Shown here: positions 17,082 through 25,692 of the stretch, piece after piece
Layout of the letters: the number at the start of each line of letters is the position of its first letter
Position numbering within the stretch: the stretch's first letter is position 1
Made by a program: the position numbers and the translations under genes
Assembly (NCBI GenBank): GCA_947479935.1
Contig: CANKBG010000021.1
Coordinates: 1-42,384, forward strand
DNA from: Comamonadaceae bacterium
GTDB lineage: Bacteria > Pseudomonadota > Gammaproteobacteria > Burkholderiales > Burkholderiaceae_C
Length of the DNA stretch: 42,384 nucleotides
Reading direction: 5' to 3'
The notes under the pieces: generated by a model
The model's database searches: none
What the model saw: the letters and a program-made list of their open reading frames with translations, nothing else
What the model was told of the DNA's origin: nothing

Positions 17082-17933
17082 ATGATCAAGCAACTCAAAA
17101 CTTTCGCTCTCGCTATCGGCCTGGTAGCCGGCTTGAGCTTGGCCAGCACCAGCTTTGCGGCCAAGCCTAAAGACGCGGCTCCCGCAGCTGCGCCTGCTGC
17201 TGCAGCGCCTGCACCTGAAGCTGCGCCTGCAGCTGTTGCACCTGCGCCTGCCGCTGCCGCCCCCGCTGGCGAGCACGATGACAACCCTTATGGCCTAGGC
17301 GCTTTGTGGGCCCAAGGCGACATCGTGGCCAAGGGCACTTTGCTCATTTTGGTGCTCATGTCGATGGGCTCTTGGTATGTGATCATCACCAAGTTCTTTG
17401 AGCAATCGAAGGCCGCTAAGTTTGCAGACGCTGCCAAAGAAAATTTCTGGGGCGCTTCTTCTTTGCGTGAAGGCGCAGACAGCTTGTCTGAAGACAGCCC
17501 TTTCCGCTTCATTGCAGAAAAAGGCCTTGAGAGCGCCAACAAACACACTGGTTTACTTGGTGCTGTGGACTTCAACACCTGGACCACCCAAAACATTCAG
17601 CGCGCCATTGGCAACGTGCAAAGCCGCATGCAAGACGGCTTGGCTGTCTTGGCGACAGTTGGATCTACTTCGCCATTCGTCGGTTTGTTCGGCACGGTTT
17701 GGGGCATCTACAACGCGCTGGTCAAGATCGGTATGTCTGGCCAAGCGTCGATTGACAAAGTGGCCGGCCCCGTGGGCGAGTCTTTGATCATGACGGCCAT
17801 TGGTTTGGCTGTGGCGGTGCCTGCGGTGCTGGGCTACAACTGGCTAGTGCGCCGCAACAAGGCCATCATGGAAGATGTGAACGCGTTTGGCTCTGACTTG
17901 CATTCTGTGTTGCTGGCTTCTAGCAACAAGTAA
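17082..17933 (+). CDS. exbB: ExbB / MotA-TolQ-ExbB proton channel protein
   Basis: Protein of 283 aa, the pentameric proton-channel subunit of the TonB motor. A cleavable-looking signal peptide (residues 1-26, ending SFAA) is followed by an Ala/Pro-rich segment of about 45 residues that would lie in the periplasm, then three membrane segments: LLILVLMSMGSWYVII; the region of LATVGSTSPFVGLFGTVWGI with the conserved pore segment; and IGLAVAVPAVLGYNWLV. GAGGAG at 17069-17074 is a good ribosome binding site for ATG 17082. The N-terminal extension is longer than in E. coli ExbB, as in other beta- and gammaproteobacterial ExbB1 proteins. Confidence 0.9.
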   Translation: MIKQLKTFALAIGLVAGLSLASTSFAAKPKDAAPAAAPAAAAPAPEAAPAAVAPAPAAAAPAGEHDDNPYGLGALWAQGDIVAKGTLLILVLMSMGSWYVIITKFFEQSKAAKFADAAKENFWGASSLREGADSLSEDSPFRFIAEKGLESANKHTGLLGAVDFNTWTTQNIQRAIGNVQSRMQDGLAVLATVGSTSPFVGLFGTVWGIYNALVKIGMSGQASIDKVAGPVGESLIMTAIGLAVAVPAVLGYNWLVRRNKAIMEDVNAFGSDLHSVLLASSNK

Positions 17934-17979
17934 TTCATTTGACTGACTCGACCCATCTCAATTTACCAAGAGGCCCATC

Positions 17980-18393
17980 ATGTCAATGAACATCGGTTCA
18001 GAAAAAGACGATGAGATCATGAGTGAGATCAACACCACGCCCTTGGTGGACGTGATGTTGGTGCTCTTGATCATCTTCTTGATCACCATTCCTGTGGTCA
18101 CCACTTCTATCAAGGTGGACTTGCCCAAAGAGAAAAACTTGGTGCGGGAGACCAAGCCAGAGACTGTGATCATCTCGGTGGATGTGAAGGGCAAGATCTT
18201 CTTGTACGACACACCCATTAAAAATTCAGACGACTTGCTGCAGCGCATGAAGAAGTTTTCGGTCATGCAACCCCAGCCTGAAGTTCAAATCAGGGGCGAT
18301 GGCAAGAGCGACTTTGAGTCGGTGGGCCGGGTGATGTATGCGGTGCAGCGCGCCGGTATCACCAAGGTCGGCTTCATTACTGAACCGCAATAA
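17980..18393 (+). CDS. exbD: ExbD, first copy
   Basis: Protein of 137 aa with a single membrane segment. The N-terminal EIMSEINTTPLVDVMLVLLI contains the essential Asp of the proton path (LVDVMLVLL). The periplasmic domain has IRGDGKSDFESVGRVMYAVQ, the ExbD/TolR fold. It lies 46 bp after exbB and 11 bp before the second copy. AGAGG precedes the ATG. Confidence 0.9.
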   Translation: MSMNIGSEKDDEIMSEINTTPLVDVMLVLLIIFLITIPVVTTSIKVDLPKEKNLVRETKPETVIISVDVKGKIFLYDTPIKNSDDLLQRMKKFSVMQPQPEVQIRGDGKSDFESVGRVMYAVQRAGITKVGFITEPQ

Positions 18394-18404
18394 AGGAAAA
18401 TCTC

Positions 18405-18836
18405 ATGGCAATGAACGTCGGTTCAGGCTCTGGCAGCGACGAGCTAGAAGTGATGATGGACATTAACACCACGCCCTTGATTGACGTGATGTTGGTGCTG
18501 CTCATCATGTTGATCATCACCATTCCAGCGCAACTTCACTCCGTGAATTTGGACATGCCGGTGGCCACACCGCCGACTAAAAAGATAGACCCTGTGGTCA
18601 TCAAGATTGATGTGGACGCTAACAGCGTGATCAATTGGAATGGCAAGCCGGTTGCAGGCCGTGCAGATTTGGAAGCCAAGTTGACTGAAGCATCTGCCAT
18701 GCAACCCCAACCCGAATTGCACATTCGCTCCCATGGCAAAGCCAAGTACGAGTCTGTGGCATTGGTCATGGCCAGTGCGCAGCGCCTAGGCTTGAACAAA
18801 CTGGGCATTGTGGGCTCTGAGCAGTTTGTGAATTAA
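18405..18836 (+). CDS. exbD: ExbD, second copy
   Basis: Protein of 143 aa, a paralog of the preceding gene. The N-terminal DINTTPLIDVMLVLLIMLII keeps the motif and the Asp, and the C-terminal IRSHGKAKYESVALVMASAQ matches the first copy closely, while the middle differs. Tandem exbD genes are known from Xanthomonas and Burkholderiales. AAAGGAAAA precedes ATG 18405. Transcription probably ends at the hairpin at 18865. Confidence 0.88.
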   Translation: MAMNVGSGSGSDELEVMMDINTTPLIDVMLVLLIMLIITIPAQLHSVNLDMPVATPPTKKIDPVVIKIDVDANSVINWNGKPVAGRADLEAKLTEASAMQPQPELHIRSHGKAKYESVALVMASAQRLGLNKLGIVGSEQFVN

Positions 18837-18864
18837 CTTCTGCTTGAAGTCTTGCTTGTTTGGA

Positions 18865-18899
18865 CGAAAAAAAACCGCCTCAGTGAGGCGGTTTTTTCG
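18865..18899. terminator. Strong terminator between exbD and the Bug-type gene
   Basis: cgaaaaaaaaccgcctca / tgaggcggttttttcg form a near-perfect stem of about 16 bp with a very short loop and a T run on both strands. It sits between two convergent genes and can end both transcripts. Confidence 0.9.
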
Positions 18900-18912
18900 T
18901 TGAGCGAAAACA

Positions 18913-19896
18913 TCAATCGGCGTACTTGCCACTGGCATCGACGGCTATTTTAATTTTCTGAATTTCTGCAGCCACAAACTTTTTATGCTCTGCCGGCTCA
19001 ACGCGCTTGTCCGTGACGACCAAAGCGCCTAAGTCCACTTGCTTCTTGATGAAGTCAGGATCCTTTAAAGCTTTTTTCATGGCTTCATTCAAGGCGGTTG
19101 TAATGGCTGCAGGTGTGCCCTTAGGGGCATAAAGACCGTGCCAAATGGTGAGGTCAAAACCTTTCATGCCCATTTCTTGCAAGCTAGGGTAATTCTTCAG
19201 GAGTTTGTGATCTGACAATGGTTTGCCTGTTGTGACAGCAAAAGCCTTGACACGACCTGACTCAATTTGAGCAGTGGTGTTGGTGGTTTGATCGCACATC
19301 ACGTCGACCTGTCCACCCACAAGAGCGTTCATAGCGGGTGCCGTACCGCCAAATGGAATCGTGGTCATGGCTTCTTTAGACTGCAATTGGGCTTGCCACA
19401 ACATGCCACAAATGTGAGATGCTGAACCCAAGCCTGCATGGGCAATGTTCAAATTGCCACCGTTTGTACGAATGTAGTTTTCAAAATCACGGTACGTATT
19501 GGCAGGCAACTGCGGCTTGCCAATCAAGGTCATGGGCACGTCGTTGACCATGCCCAAAAACTCAAAGTCTTCTAGCGGCTTGTAAGAAAGTTTGCGATAA
19601 AGGGCTGGCGTTGCAGCCATGCCAATGTGAAATAACAGCAATGTATGACCATCTGGGTTGGCGCGTGCCACCTTGCTGGCGCCAATGGTGCCACCGGCAC
19701 CCGCTACGTTTTCGACCACGAAATTGCCACCTGGCAAAGTTTTGGCCATGGCCACACCGAGGTCACGGGCAACTTTGTCAGTGGGGCCGCCTGCAGCGAA
19801 GGGAACCACGATGGAAATAGGCTTTGTGCCAGGGAAATTTTGAGCGTGCGCTACCAAGGCTAAGGCAGCAGCCGCAAGGACCAACAAACGTTTCAT
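18913..19896 (-). CDS. Bug-type (TctC) tripartite tricarboxylate transporter solute-binding protein
   Basis: Periplasmic binding protein of 327 aa. A signal peptide (MKRLLVLAAAALALVAHAQ) precedes the family-typical KPISIVVPFAAGGPTDKVAR. VVENVAGAGGTIGA is the second conserved Bug motif. Such proteins bind carboxylates for tctABC-type carriers, but no tctAB membrane genes are in the window, a common orphan state in Burkholderiales. AGGAG lies 7 nt before the ATG. It follows the PaaK-like gene in the same direction after 132 bp. Confidence 0.9.
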   Translation of the reverse strand: MKRLLVLAAAALALVAHAQNFPGTKPISIVVPFAAGGPTDKVARDLGVAMAKTLPGGNFVVENVAGAGGTIGASKVARANPDGHTLLLFHIGMAATPALYRKLSYKPLEDFEFLGMVNDVPMTLIGKPQLPANTYRDFENYIRTNGGNLNIAHAGLGSASHICGMLWQAQLQSKEAMTTIPFGGTAPAMNALVGGQVDVMCDQTTNTTAQIESGRVKAFAVTTGKPLSDHKLLKNYPSLQEMGMKGFDLTIWHGLYAPKGTPAAITTALNEAMKKALKDPDFIKKQVDLGALVVTDKRVEPAEHKKFVAAEIQKIKIAVDASGKYAD

Positions 19897-20028
19897 CTTT
19901 ATCTCCTAAATTAGACAGGCAAGTGTAGCGTCTAAGCACACCAGGAAAATTCAGCGCAAGAACCAAGACCTCATTATTTAGGGAGATGCCAAGCCTCAAA
20001 TGCACCCATTTTGTGCAAAGTCAAACTT

Positions 20029-21291
20029 TCATTGATAACTGCGCGCGTCTTCAATGACTTTGCCATCGTTGGCCAATGTACCTGGCGCAACCAAGTGCAC
20101 ATCGCTGCGCAACTTGGTGACATCGCGAATGGCCTCTGCAATCTGCGCCTTCAACTCGGCTTCAGCACCATGGGCAGCTGTGGTTTCCACGTGCAGCGCC
20201 ATGCTGTCATTGGCCATTTCGCCTTGAACAACAAGGCGTGCGCGCAATGCGGATGGAAAGCGCTTGACCACCTCGGCCACTTGCCCAGGATGCACAAACA
20301 TGCCGCGCACTTTGGTGGTTTGATCTGCACGACCCATCCAACCTTTGATGCGTTGATTGGTTCGGCCTGTGGGACAATGTCCACTCAAAATAGCCGACAA
20401 GTCACCGGTGCCAAAGCGTATCAAGGGATAGTCTGGGTTCAAACTGGTGATGACCAATTCACCCACTTCGCCTTCGGGCACAGGATCGCCAGTGCCAGGT
20501 CGCACAATTTCAACGATCACGCCTTCGTCAATCACCAGCCCTTGGCGTGCGCTGGTTTCATAGGCAATGAGACCCACATCTGCTGTGGCATAGCACTGAA
20601 AAGCATTGACGCCGCGTTCAGTCATCCAATCACGCAAACTTGGCGGAAAGGCTTCGCCAGAGACCAAGGCTTTTTTCAGAGAAGGTAAGGCCACACCCAT
20701 TTCGGCCGCCTTTTCAAGAATGATTTTCAAGAAACTGGGCGTGCCGATGTAGCCCGCTGGGTGCAACTCAGCCATGGCTTGCACTTGTTGTTCGGTTTGG
20801 CCAACGCCGCCAGGAAACACCGTGCATCCCAAGGCATGGGCACCTGTTTCCATCATGGAGCCAGCAGGTGTGAAGTGGTAGCTAAAACAGTTGTGGATGA
20901 GTTCACCCGACTTGAAGCCAGCCGCCGCAATGGCACGCGCCATGCGCCAGTAATCAGTGCGCGAACCTTCAGGTTCATAAAGAGGACCAGGGCTTGAAAA
21001 CACACGAGGCATTTGTTGGCCGTAGCTCACTGCACTGAAGCCGCCGAACACGCTGCCACCCGCTGCACGTGAGGCCTTTTGTTTTTCAAGCAACTCATAT
21101 TTGCGAATCACTGGCAGTTTGGCCAATGCATTGCGCGAAGTGATGTCAGCCGCGTTGATGTCTTTTAAAATTTCTGCGAAAGCAGGCGCATTTTTTTGTG
21201 CGTGTGCAATTTGCCCAGGCAAGGCCGCCAGCAAGGCCGCCTCGCGCGCTGCAGGATCGCGCGTTTCCAGTGCATCCATGTGCGTATTCAT
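20029..21291 (-). CDS. Phenylacetate-CoA ligase-like adenylate-forming enzyme (PaaK family)
   Basis: Protein of 420 aa, soluble. It activates an aromatic or other carboxylic acid with ATP and CoA. Family regions: SPGPLYEPEGSRTDYW at the adenylate site, YIGTPSFLKIILEKA, then QCYATADVGLIAYE in place of the usual P-loop-like signature, LIRFGTGDLSA, and GRADQTTKVRGMFVHPGQV with the conserved Lys-Arg-Gly-rich C-terminal hinge. Substrate unknown. Last gene of the leftward transporter block, 29 bp after livF. Confidence 0.8.
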   Translation of the reverse strand: MNTHMDALETRDPAAREAALLAALPGQIAHAQKNAPAFAEILKDINAADITSRNALAKLPVIRKYELLEKQKASRAAGGSVFGGFSAVSYGQQMPRVFSSPGPLYEPEGSRTDYWRMARAIAAAGFKSGELIHNCFSYHFTPAGSMMETGAHALGCTVFPGGVGQTEQQVQAMAELHPAGYIGTPSFLKIILEKAAEMGVALPSLKKALVSGEAFPPSLRDWMTERGVNAFQCYATADVGLIAYETSARQGLVIDEGVIVEIVRPGTGDPVPEGEVGELVITSLNPDYPLIRFGTGDLSAILSGHCPTGRTNQRIKGWMGRADQTTKVRGMFVHPGQVAEVVKRFPSALRARLVVQGEMANDSMALHVETTAAHGAEAELKAQIAEAIRDVTKLRSDVHLVAPGTLANDGKVIEDARSYQ

Positions 21292-21319
21292 ATCTATCCT
21301 TTGATTGTGATTGGGCTAC

Positions 21320-22129
21320 TTATGCCAACCACCGTTTACGGCGCTTGTAACTTTTCACATCTTTGAAGCTCTTGCGCTCACCGCCGCCCATGCCCAGGTA
21401 AAACTCTTTCACGTCTTCGTTGCTGGCCAATTCTTGAGCCGCGCCATCCATGACAATGCGGCCGCTTTCCATGATGTAGCCGTAGTCGGAATATCGCAAA
21501 GCCATGTTGGTGTTTTGTTCGGCCAACAAGAAAGTAACTTTTTCTTTGGTATTCAAATCGCGCACGATGTTGAACACCTCTTCCACAATTTGAGGCGCCA
21601 ACCCCATGGAGGGCTCATCCAACAACACCATGCTGGGTTGCGTCATAAGGGCGCGGCCAATGGCGCACATTTGCTGCTCGCCGCCCGATGTGTAAGCGGC
21701 TTGGGAAGAGCGGCGCATTTTAAGACGCGGAAAATAGTTGTAAACCTTTTCTAAATTGGTAGCAATTTCGCCTTTGTCTTTTCGGGTGTAAGAACCCGTG
21801 AGCAAATTTTCTTCAATGGTAAGGTGAGCAAAGCAGTGACGCCCTTCCATGACCTGTACCACGCCGCGCTGCACCAGATCGGCAGGCGTCAAGTTTTCAA
21901 TGCGCTCTCCGCGCAGTTCAATCGAGCCTTTGGTCACCGCACCACGCTCTCCCTGTAGCAAGTTGGAAACTGCGCGCAATGTGGTGGTTTTGCCAGCGCC
22001 GTTGCCGCCCAACAAGGCCACAATTTTGCCTTGCGGTACTTGCAATGAAACGCCTTTCAAAACCAAAATGACATGGTTGTAAATGACTTCAATGCCATTG
22101 ACGTTGAGAACAATATTTTTAGCGTCCAT
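21320..22129 (-). CDS. livF: ABC transporter ATP-binding protein, LivF-like
   Basis: Protein of 269 aa, one of two ATPases of a branched-chain-amino-acid-type importer. Walker A GGNGAGKT (about 38-45), the ABC signature region TSGGEQQMCAIGRAL, Walker B MVLLDEPSMGLAPQ and the H-loop region AEQNTNMAL match LivF. ATG 22129 is chosen; the longer frame to 22144 begins at TTG. GGG lies just upstream at a plausible distance. The transporter's likely substrate is an organic acid, judging from neighbouring CoA ligases, not necessarily leucine. Confidence 0.85.
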   Translation of the reverse strand: MDAKNIVLNVNGIEVIYNHVILVLKGVSLQVPQGKIVALLGGNGAGKTTTLRAVSNLLQGERGAVTKGSIELRGERIENLTPADLVQRGVVQVMEGRHCFAHLTIEENLLTGSYTRKDKGEIATNLEKVYNYFPRLKMRRSSQAAYTSGGEQQMCAIGRALMTQPSMVLLDEPSMGLAPQIVEEVFNIVRDLNTKEKVTFLLAEQNTNMALRYSDYGYIMESGRIVMDGAAQELASNEDVKEFYLGMGGGERKSFKDVKSYKRRKRWLA

Positions 22130-22155
22130 GATGACCCTGCTCAATGATTTTGAAA

Positions 22156-22211
22156 CTCCACTTCAAACCTGCACGCAGGTTTGAAGTGGAGGGGCGGCAT
22201 TTGAAAATGCC
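22156..22211 (-). other. Pair of hairpins between livK-like and livF genes
   Basis: The 85-bp gap holds two stem-loops. One is a perfect 17-bp inverted repeat with a 2-nt loop (22156-22191). The other, ggcatt/aatgcc with a 4-nt loop (22196-22211), lies nearer livK. No T run follows on the minus strand, so they look more like RNA-stabilising or processing structures than a terminator. Confidence 0.6.
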
Positions 22212-22229
22212 ACCCGCTCACGGTTCAGA

Positions 22230-23552
22230 TTAAGACTGGCAATCCGCAGGTGTGCGGCGTGTCAACTTTCTTTCTGCAGCATATTTGTCAGCAAATTGCT
22301 TCACGAGAGGCTTGATGATGGCGGTGTCAGCCTCAATCCAGTCAGACACATAGTTCCATTTCTTGCCATCCCAAGAGTGCATGCGGGCTGAGCGTGAACC
22401 TTCGTGGTCAAGGCATGAAGTGCTAAGGGGTTTCATGACAGAGTCAAGGCCCAATTTCTTCAAATTCTTTTCGTCCATGTTCAGATTTTCCAAACCCCAA
22501 CGAATTTGCTCGCCATTCATCACTTTGCCTTTGCCAAAGCGATCTTGTGCAGCGCGCACACCTTCAACGGCCAAAGCAGCGCTGACCAAACCACGGTTGT
22601 ACAAAGTGGTGCCCACTTCATCTGCAGGGCCGGTGCCTTGCTTCTTGTCGTGCACAAACTTCTTCACGTCTTCAATCACTTTGCCGCCAAGGCCTGTCGC
22701 TATCAAGCCGCTATAACCTTTGGCGGCTTCACCCACGTCTTTGACATCGGGCTCAGCAGCAGACCACCACACGCCGTACATCTTCTCGCGGGGATAACCT
22801 GTGGCCACAGCTTCTTTCAAAGCAGCAGAGTTCATCACACCCCAGCCCCACAGCAACACATAATCAGGACGCGCTTGGCGAATTTGCAGCCAAGTGGCTT
22901 TTTGCTCTACGCCAGGTGCTGTTACGGGCAACAGTTGCAAGTCATAGCCTTGCATCTTGGCGCGTTCTTGCAACAAAGGAATGGGCTCTTTGCCGTACGG
23001 GCTGTCGTGATAGACCAACGCAATTTTCTTGCCTTTCAAGTTACCATTTTCTTTCTTGGTAATGAATTGCATGATGATGTCAGCGCCAGACCAATAGGTG
23101 CCCATCAATGGGAAGTTCCACTTGAACACGCCGCCATCGCTGGACTCTGAACGACCATAGCCGCCAGTGATCAAGGGATTTTGGTCGCCAGGCGCTTTTT
23201 CAGTCAACGCAAAGGTGATGCCGGTGGACAGAGGTTGGAAAACCGAACCTTTGGCTTTGCCCTTCAGACGCTCATAGCACTCCACGCCGCGGTCTGTGGC
23301 GTAGGCCGTGTCGCACTCTTCGTAAGTGATTTTCACGCCATTGATGCCGCCATCGCGTGAGTTGATCAATCTCAAATAGTCGGAATAGCCGTTGGCCCAT
23401 GGCACACCATTCGGTGCATAAGCGCCGGTACGGTATGGCAACACGGGAAAGAATTGTTCTTTGGCTTGTGCGTAGGCAGCCGTGCTGACCAGCGCGCTGG
23501 AAGCGGCCGCAGCCACAACCGATACTGCAAGAACGAGTTGACGAAGCTTCAT
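22230..23552 (-). CDS. Periplasmic substrate-binding protein of a LIV-type ABC transporter
   Basis: Protein of 440 aa. A signal peptide (MKLRQLVLAVSVV ... AYAQ) is followed by the periplasmic-binding-protein type I fold seen in KEQFFPVLPYRTGAYAPNGVPW and GINGVKITYEECDTAYATDRGVECYERLKGK. It is longer than E. coli LivK (about 370 aa) and fits the PBP subfamily found beside CoA ligases in Burkholderiales. ATG 23552 with GGAGA upstream is the start. Several Cys (Cys of EECDTAY, VECYERL and others) suggest disulfides. The ligand is not deducible; aromatic or fatty acid is an inference. Confidence 0.85.
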   Translation of the reverse strand: MKLRQLVLAVSVVAAAASSALVSTAAYAQAKEQFFPVLPYRTGAYAPNGVPWANGYSDYLRLINSRDGGINGVKITYEECDTAYATDRGVECYERLKGKAKGSVFQPLSTGITFALTEKAPGDQNPLITGGYGRSESSDGGVFKWNFPLMGTYWSGADIIMQFITKKENGNLKGKKIALVYHDSPYGKEPIPLLQERAKMQGYDLQLLPVTAPGVEQKATWLQIRQARPDYVLLWGWGVMNSAALKEAVATGYPREKMYGVWWSAAEPDVKDVGEAAKGYSGLIATGLGGKVIEDVKKFVHDKKQGTGPADEVGTTLYNRGLVSAALAVEGVRAAQDRFGKGKVMNGEQIRWGLENLNMDEKNLKKLGLDSVMKPLSTSCLDHEGSRSARMHSWDGKKWNYVSDWIEADTAIIKPLVKQFADKYAAERKLTRRTPADCQS

Positions 23553-23625
23553 GGTTTGTCTCCTGTTGAAAAAATTTAAAAAAAGAAGCGGTGAAAAAAA
23601 CTTTGACAGATGAAATGCAATGAAC

Positions 23626-24702
23626 TCAGTGCGGGAAAGGCCAGACACGCATTTTTTGCTTGCCCACACTCCACAATTTGGCCAAGCCATGGGGCTCCAC
23701 AATGAGGAACCACACAATCAATGCACCAAAAATGATTTGCTCGGCATGCGTTAAAGCTGCCGTGCTAACTTCTATGCCCACCAGCGAACCTAAAAGCGGC
23801 AGGAAAATGTTGATGGCAATGGGCAAGACCACAATGAATGCGGCACCAAAGAAACTGCCCATGATGGAGCCCATGCCGCCCAAGATCACCATGAACAGCA
23901 ATTGGAATGAACGGTCTACTGAAAAGGCTGCAGGCTCCCAGGAACCCAAGTGAATGAAGGCCCATAAAGCGCCAGCCACACCCACAATGAAAGAGCTCAC
24001 AGCAAACGCGCTGAGCTTGGCGTACATGGGTCGAATGCCAATGACGGCTGCGGCCACGTCCATGTCGCGAATGGCCATCCACTCACGGCCAATGGCACCG
24101 CGCACCAAATTTTTGGCCAACACACCGAACACCACCAAGACACTTAAACAAAAAATGTATTTTTGCAATGGTGTGACAATGTCAAATCCAAACGCAGTCA
24201 GGTTGGACACGGAGGCTGTGCCAGAAGCAGAGTTATTGGTAAACCAATTGATGCGAAGGAAAGCCCAATCGCAAAAGAACTGCGCCGCCAATGTGGCCAC
24301 AGACAAATACAAACCCTTCACACGCAAACTGGGAATGCCGAAGAAGATACCCACAAGCGTGGCAAAAAATCCACCTATCAACAATGCGGCGATCAAAGGT
24401 ATGCCTTCTAAACGAACCCAACAATTGAAGGCTGCATAGGCGCCCACCGCCATGAACGCGCCCGAGCCCAAAGAAATCTGCCCGCAATAGCCCACCAAGA
24501 TGTTCACGCCCAATGCTGCGAGCGCCAAAATAAGGAAAGGAATCAAAATGGCGCGCATCATGTATTCGTCTGCCAAAAATGGTACGGCCAAAAATGCAAA
24601 GGCAATGAGGATCAACACACCCCAACGGTCTTGAGCGATGGGAAAGATTTGCTGGTCAGCTTTGTAGCTGGTTTTGAATTGGCCGTTTTCTCTGTAAAAC
24701 AT
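23626..24702 (-). CDS. livM: LIV-type ABC transporter permease LivM
   Basis: Protein of 358 aa with about nine hydrophobic segments. GYCGQISLGSGAFMAVGAYAAF and VILGGMGSIMGSFFGAAFIV are the hallmark stretches of this permease family. ATG 24702 (MFYRENGQFKTSY) is chosen over an ORF start at 24750 because the family begins at that point; a weak AGAAAG precedes it. Confidence 0.88.
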   Translation of the reverse strand: MFYRENGQFKTSYKADQQIFPIAQDRWGVLILIAFAFLAVPFLADEYMMRAILIPFLILALAALGVNILVGYCGQISLGSGAFMAVGAYAAFNCWVRLEGIPLIAALLIGGFFATLVGIFFGIPSLRVKGLYLSVATLAAQFFCDWAFLRINWFTNNSASGTASVSNLTAFGFDIVTPLQKYIFCLSVLVVFGVLAKNLVRGAIGREWMAIRDMDVAAAVIGIRPMYAKLSAFAVSSFIVGVAGALWAFIHLGSWEPAAFSVDRSFQLLFMVILGGMGSIMGSFFGAAFIVVLPIAINIFLPLLGSLVGIEVSTAALTHAEQIIFGALIVWFLIVEPHGLAKLWSVGKQKMRVWPFPH

Positions 24703-24746
24703 AAATTCTTTCTGCGATCGTGAATGTTCAGTGTTGGCGTTGAGGT

Positions 24747-25676
24747 TCAAACGCGATCGATGATCTTTTCACCAAACAAACCTTGAGGGCGAACCAGCAA
24801 GAAACCCAAGGCCAGCACATAGGCAAACCAGATTTCAATGCCGCCACCCACATAAGGGCCCAAGAAAACTTCGGACAACTTCTCGCCCACTCCAATGATG
24901 AGGCCACCAATGATGGCGCCAGGAACGGAAGTCAAACCGCCCAAAATCACCACCGGCAAGGCTCGCAGGGCAATGGAAGACAGTGAGAATTGCACGCCCA
25001 ATTTGGAGCCCCAAATCATGCCCGCCACCAAAGCCACAATGCCGGCCACACACCACACAATGACCCAAATGCGGTTCAAAGGAATGCCAATCGATTGAGC
25101 CGCTTGGTGATCGTCGGCCACGGCGCGAAGGGCACGGCCTGTGGTTGTCTTCTGGAAAAACAAGCTGAGTGCCGCCACTAAGAAAGCCGCAATGGCAGCT
25201 GCCACCATGTCCTCTTGGTTAACCATGAGACCGCCTTCGAAGGCATTTTGGAAAACCATCAAGGGCTCTTTGGGCATACCGATGTCGATTTTGTAAATGT
25301 CGCTGCCAAAAATAGATTGGCCCACACCATCTAGGAAGTAAGTGATGCCCAAAGTGGCCATCAACAAGGTGGTGCCCTCTTGGTTCACCAAATGACGCAG
25401 CACCAAATATTCGATGACCCAAGCCACGATGAACATGACGCCGGCCGCCAAAACAAAGGCGATGAGGTTGGCAGCCACAGGGCTTTTGATGCCGGCATAC
25501 ACGGGAATCCATTCGGCAAAACGAGCCATGGCCAATGCGGCAAAAAGCACCATCGCACCCTGAGCGAAGTTGAACACGCCAGAAGCTTTGTAAATGAGCA
25601 CAAAGCCCAAGGCCACCAAGGAGTAAAGCATGCCGGCCATCAGGCCGCCAATCAAGGTTTCAAGAAAAAATCCCAT
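24747..25676 (-). CDS. livH: LIV-type ABC transporter permease LivH
   Basis: Protein of 309 aa, all hydrophobic helices. MLYSLVALGFVLIYKASGVFNFAQG (start) and VILGGLTSVPGAIIGGLIIGVGEKL are typical LivH segments. AAGGAC precedes ATG 25676. It forms the channel with LivM; the ATPases are LivG and LivF. Confidence 0.9.
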   Translation of the reverse strand: MGFFLETLIGGLMAGMLYSLVALGFVLIYKASGVFNFAQGAMVLFAALAMARFAEWIPVYAGIKSPVAANLIAFVLAAGVMFIVAWVIEYLVLRHLVNQEGTTLLMATLGITYFLDGVGQSIFGSDIYKIDIGMPKEPLMVFQNAFEGGLMVNQEDMVAAAIAAFLVAALSLFFQKTTTGRALRAVADDHQAAQSIGIPLNRIWVIVWCVAGIVALVAGMIWGSKLGVQFSLSSIALRALPVVILGGLTSVPGAIIGGLIIGVGEKLSEVFLGPYVGGGIEIWFAYVLALGFLLVRPQGLFGEKIIDRV

Positions 25677-25692
25677 TGTGTTGTCCTTGTGC

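Noticed and set aside
20011-20688. Forward ORF of 225 aa
   Set aside because: Lies antisense to the PaaK-like ligase with no family-like motifs; rich in Cys, His and Gln as typical of shadow frames.
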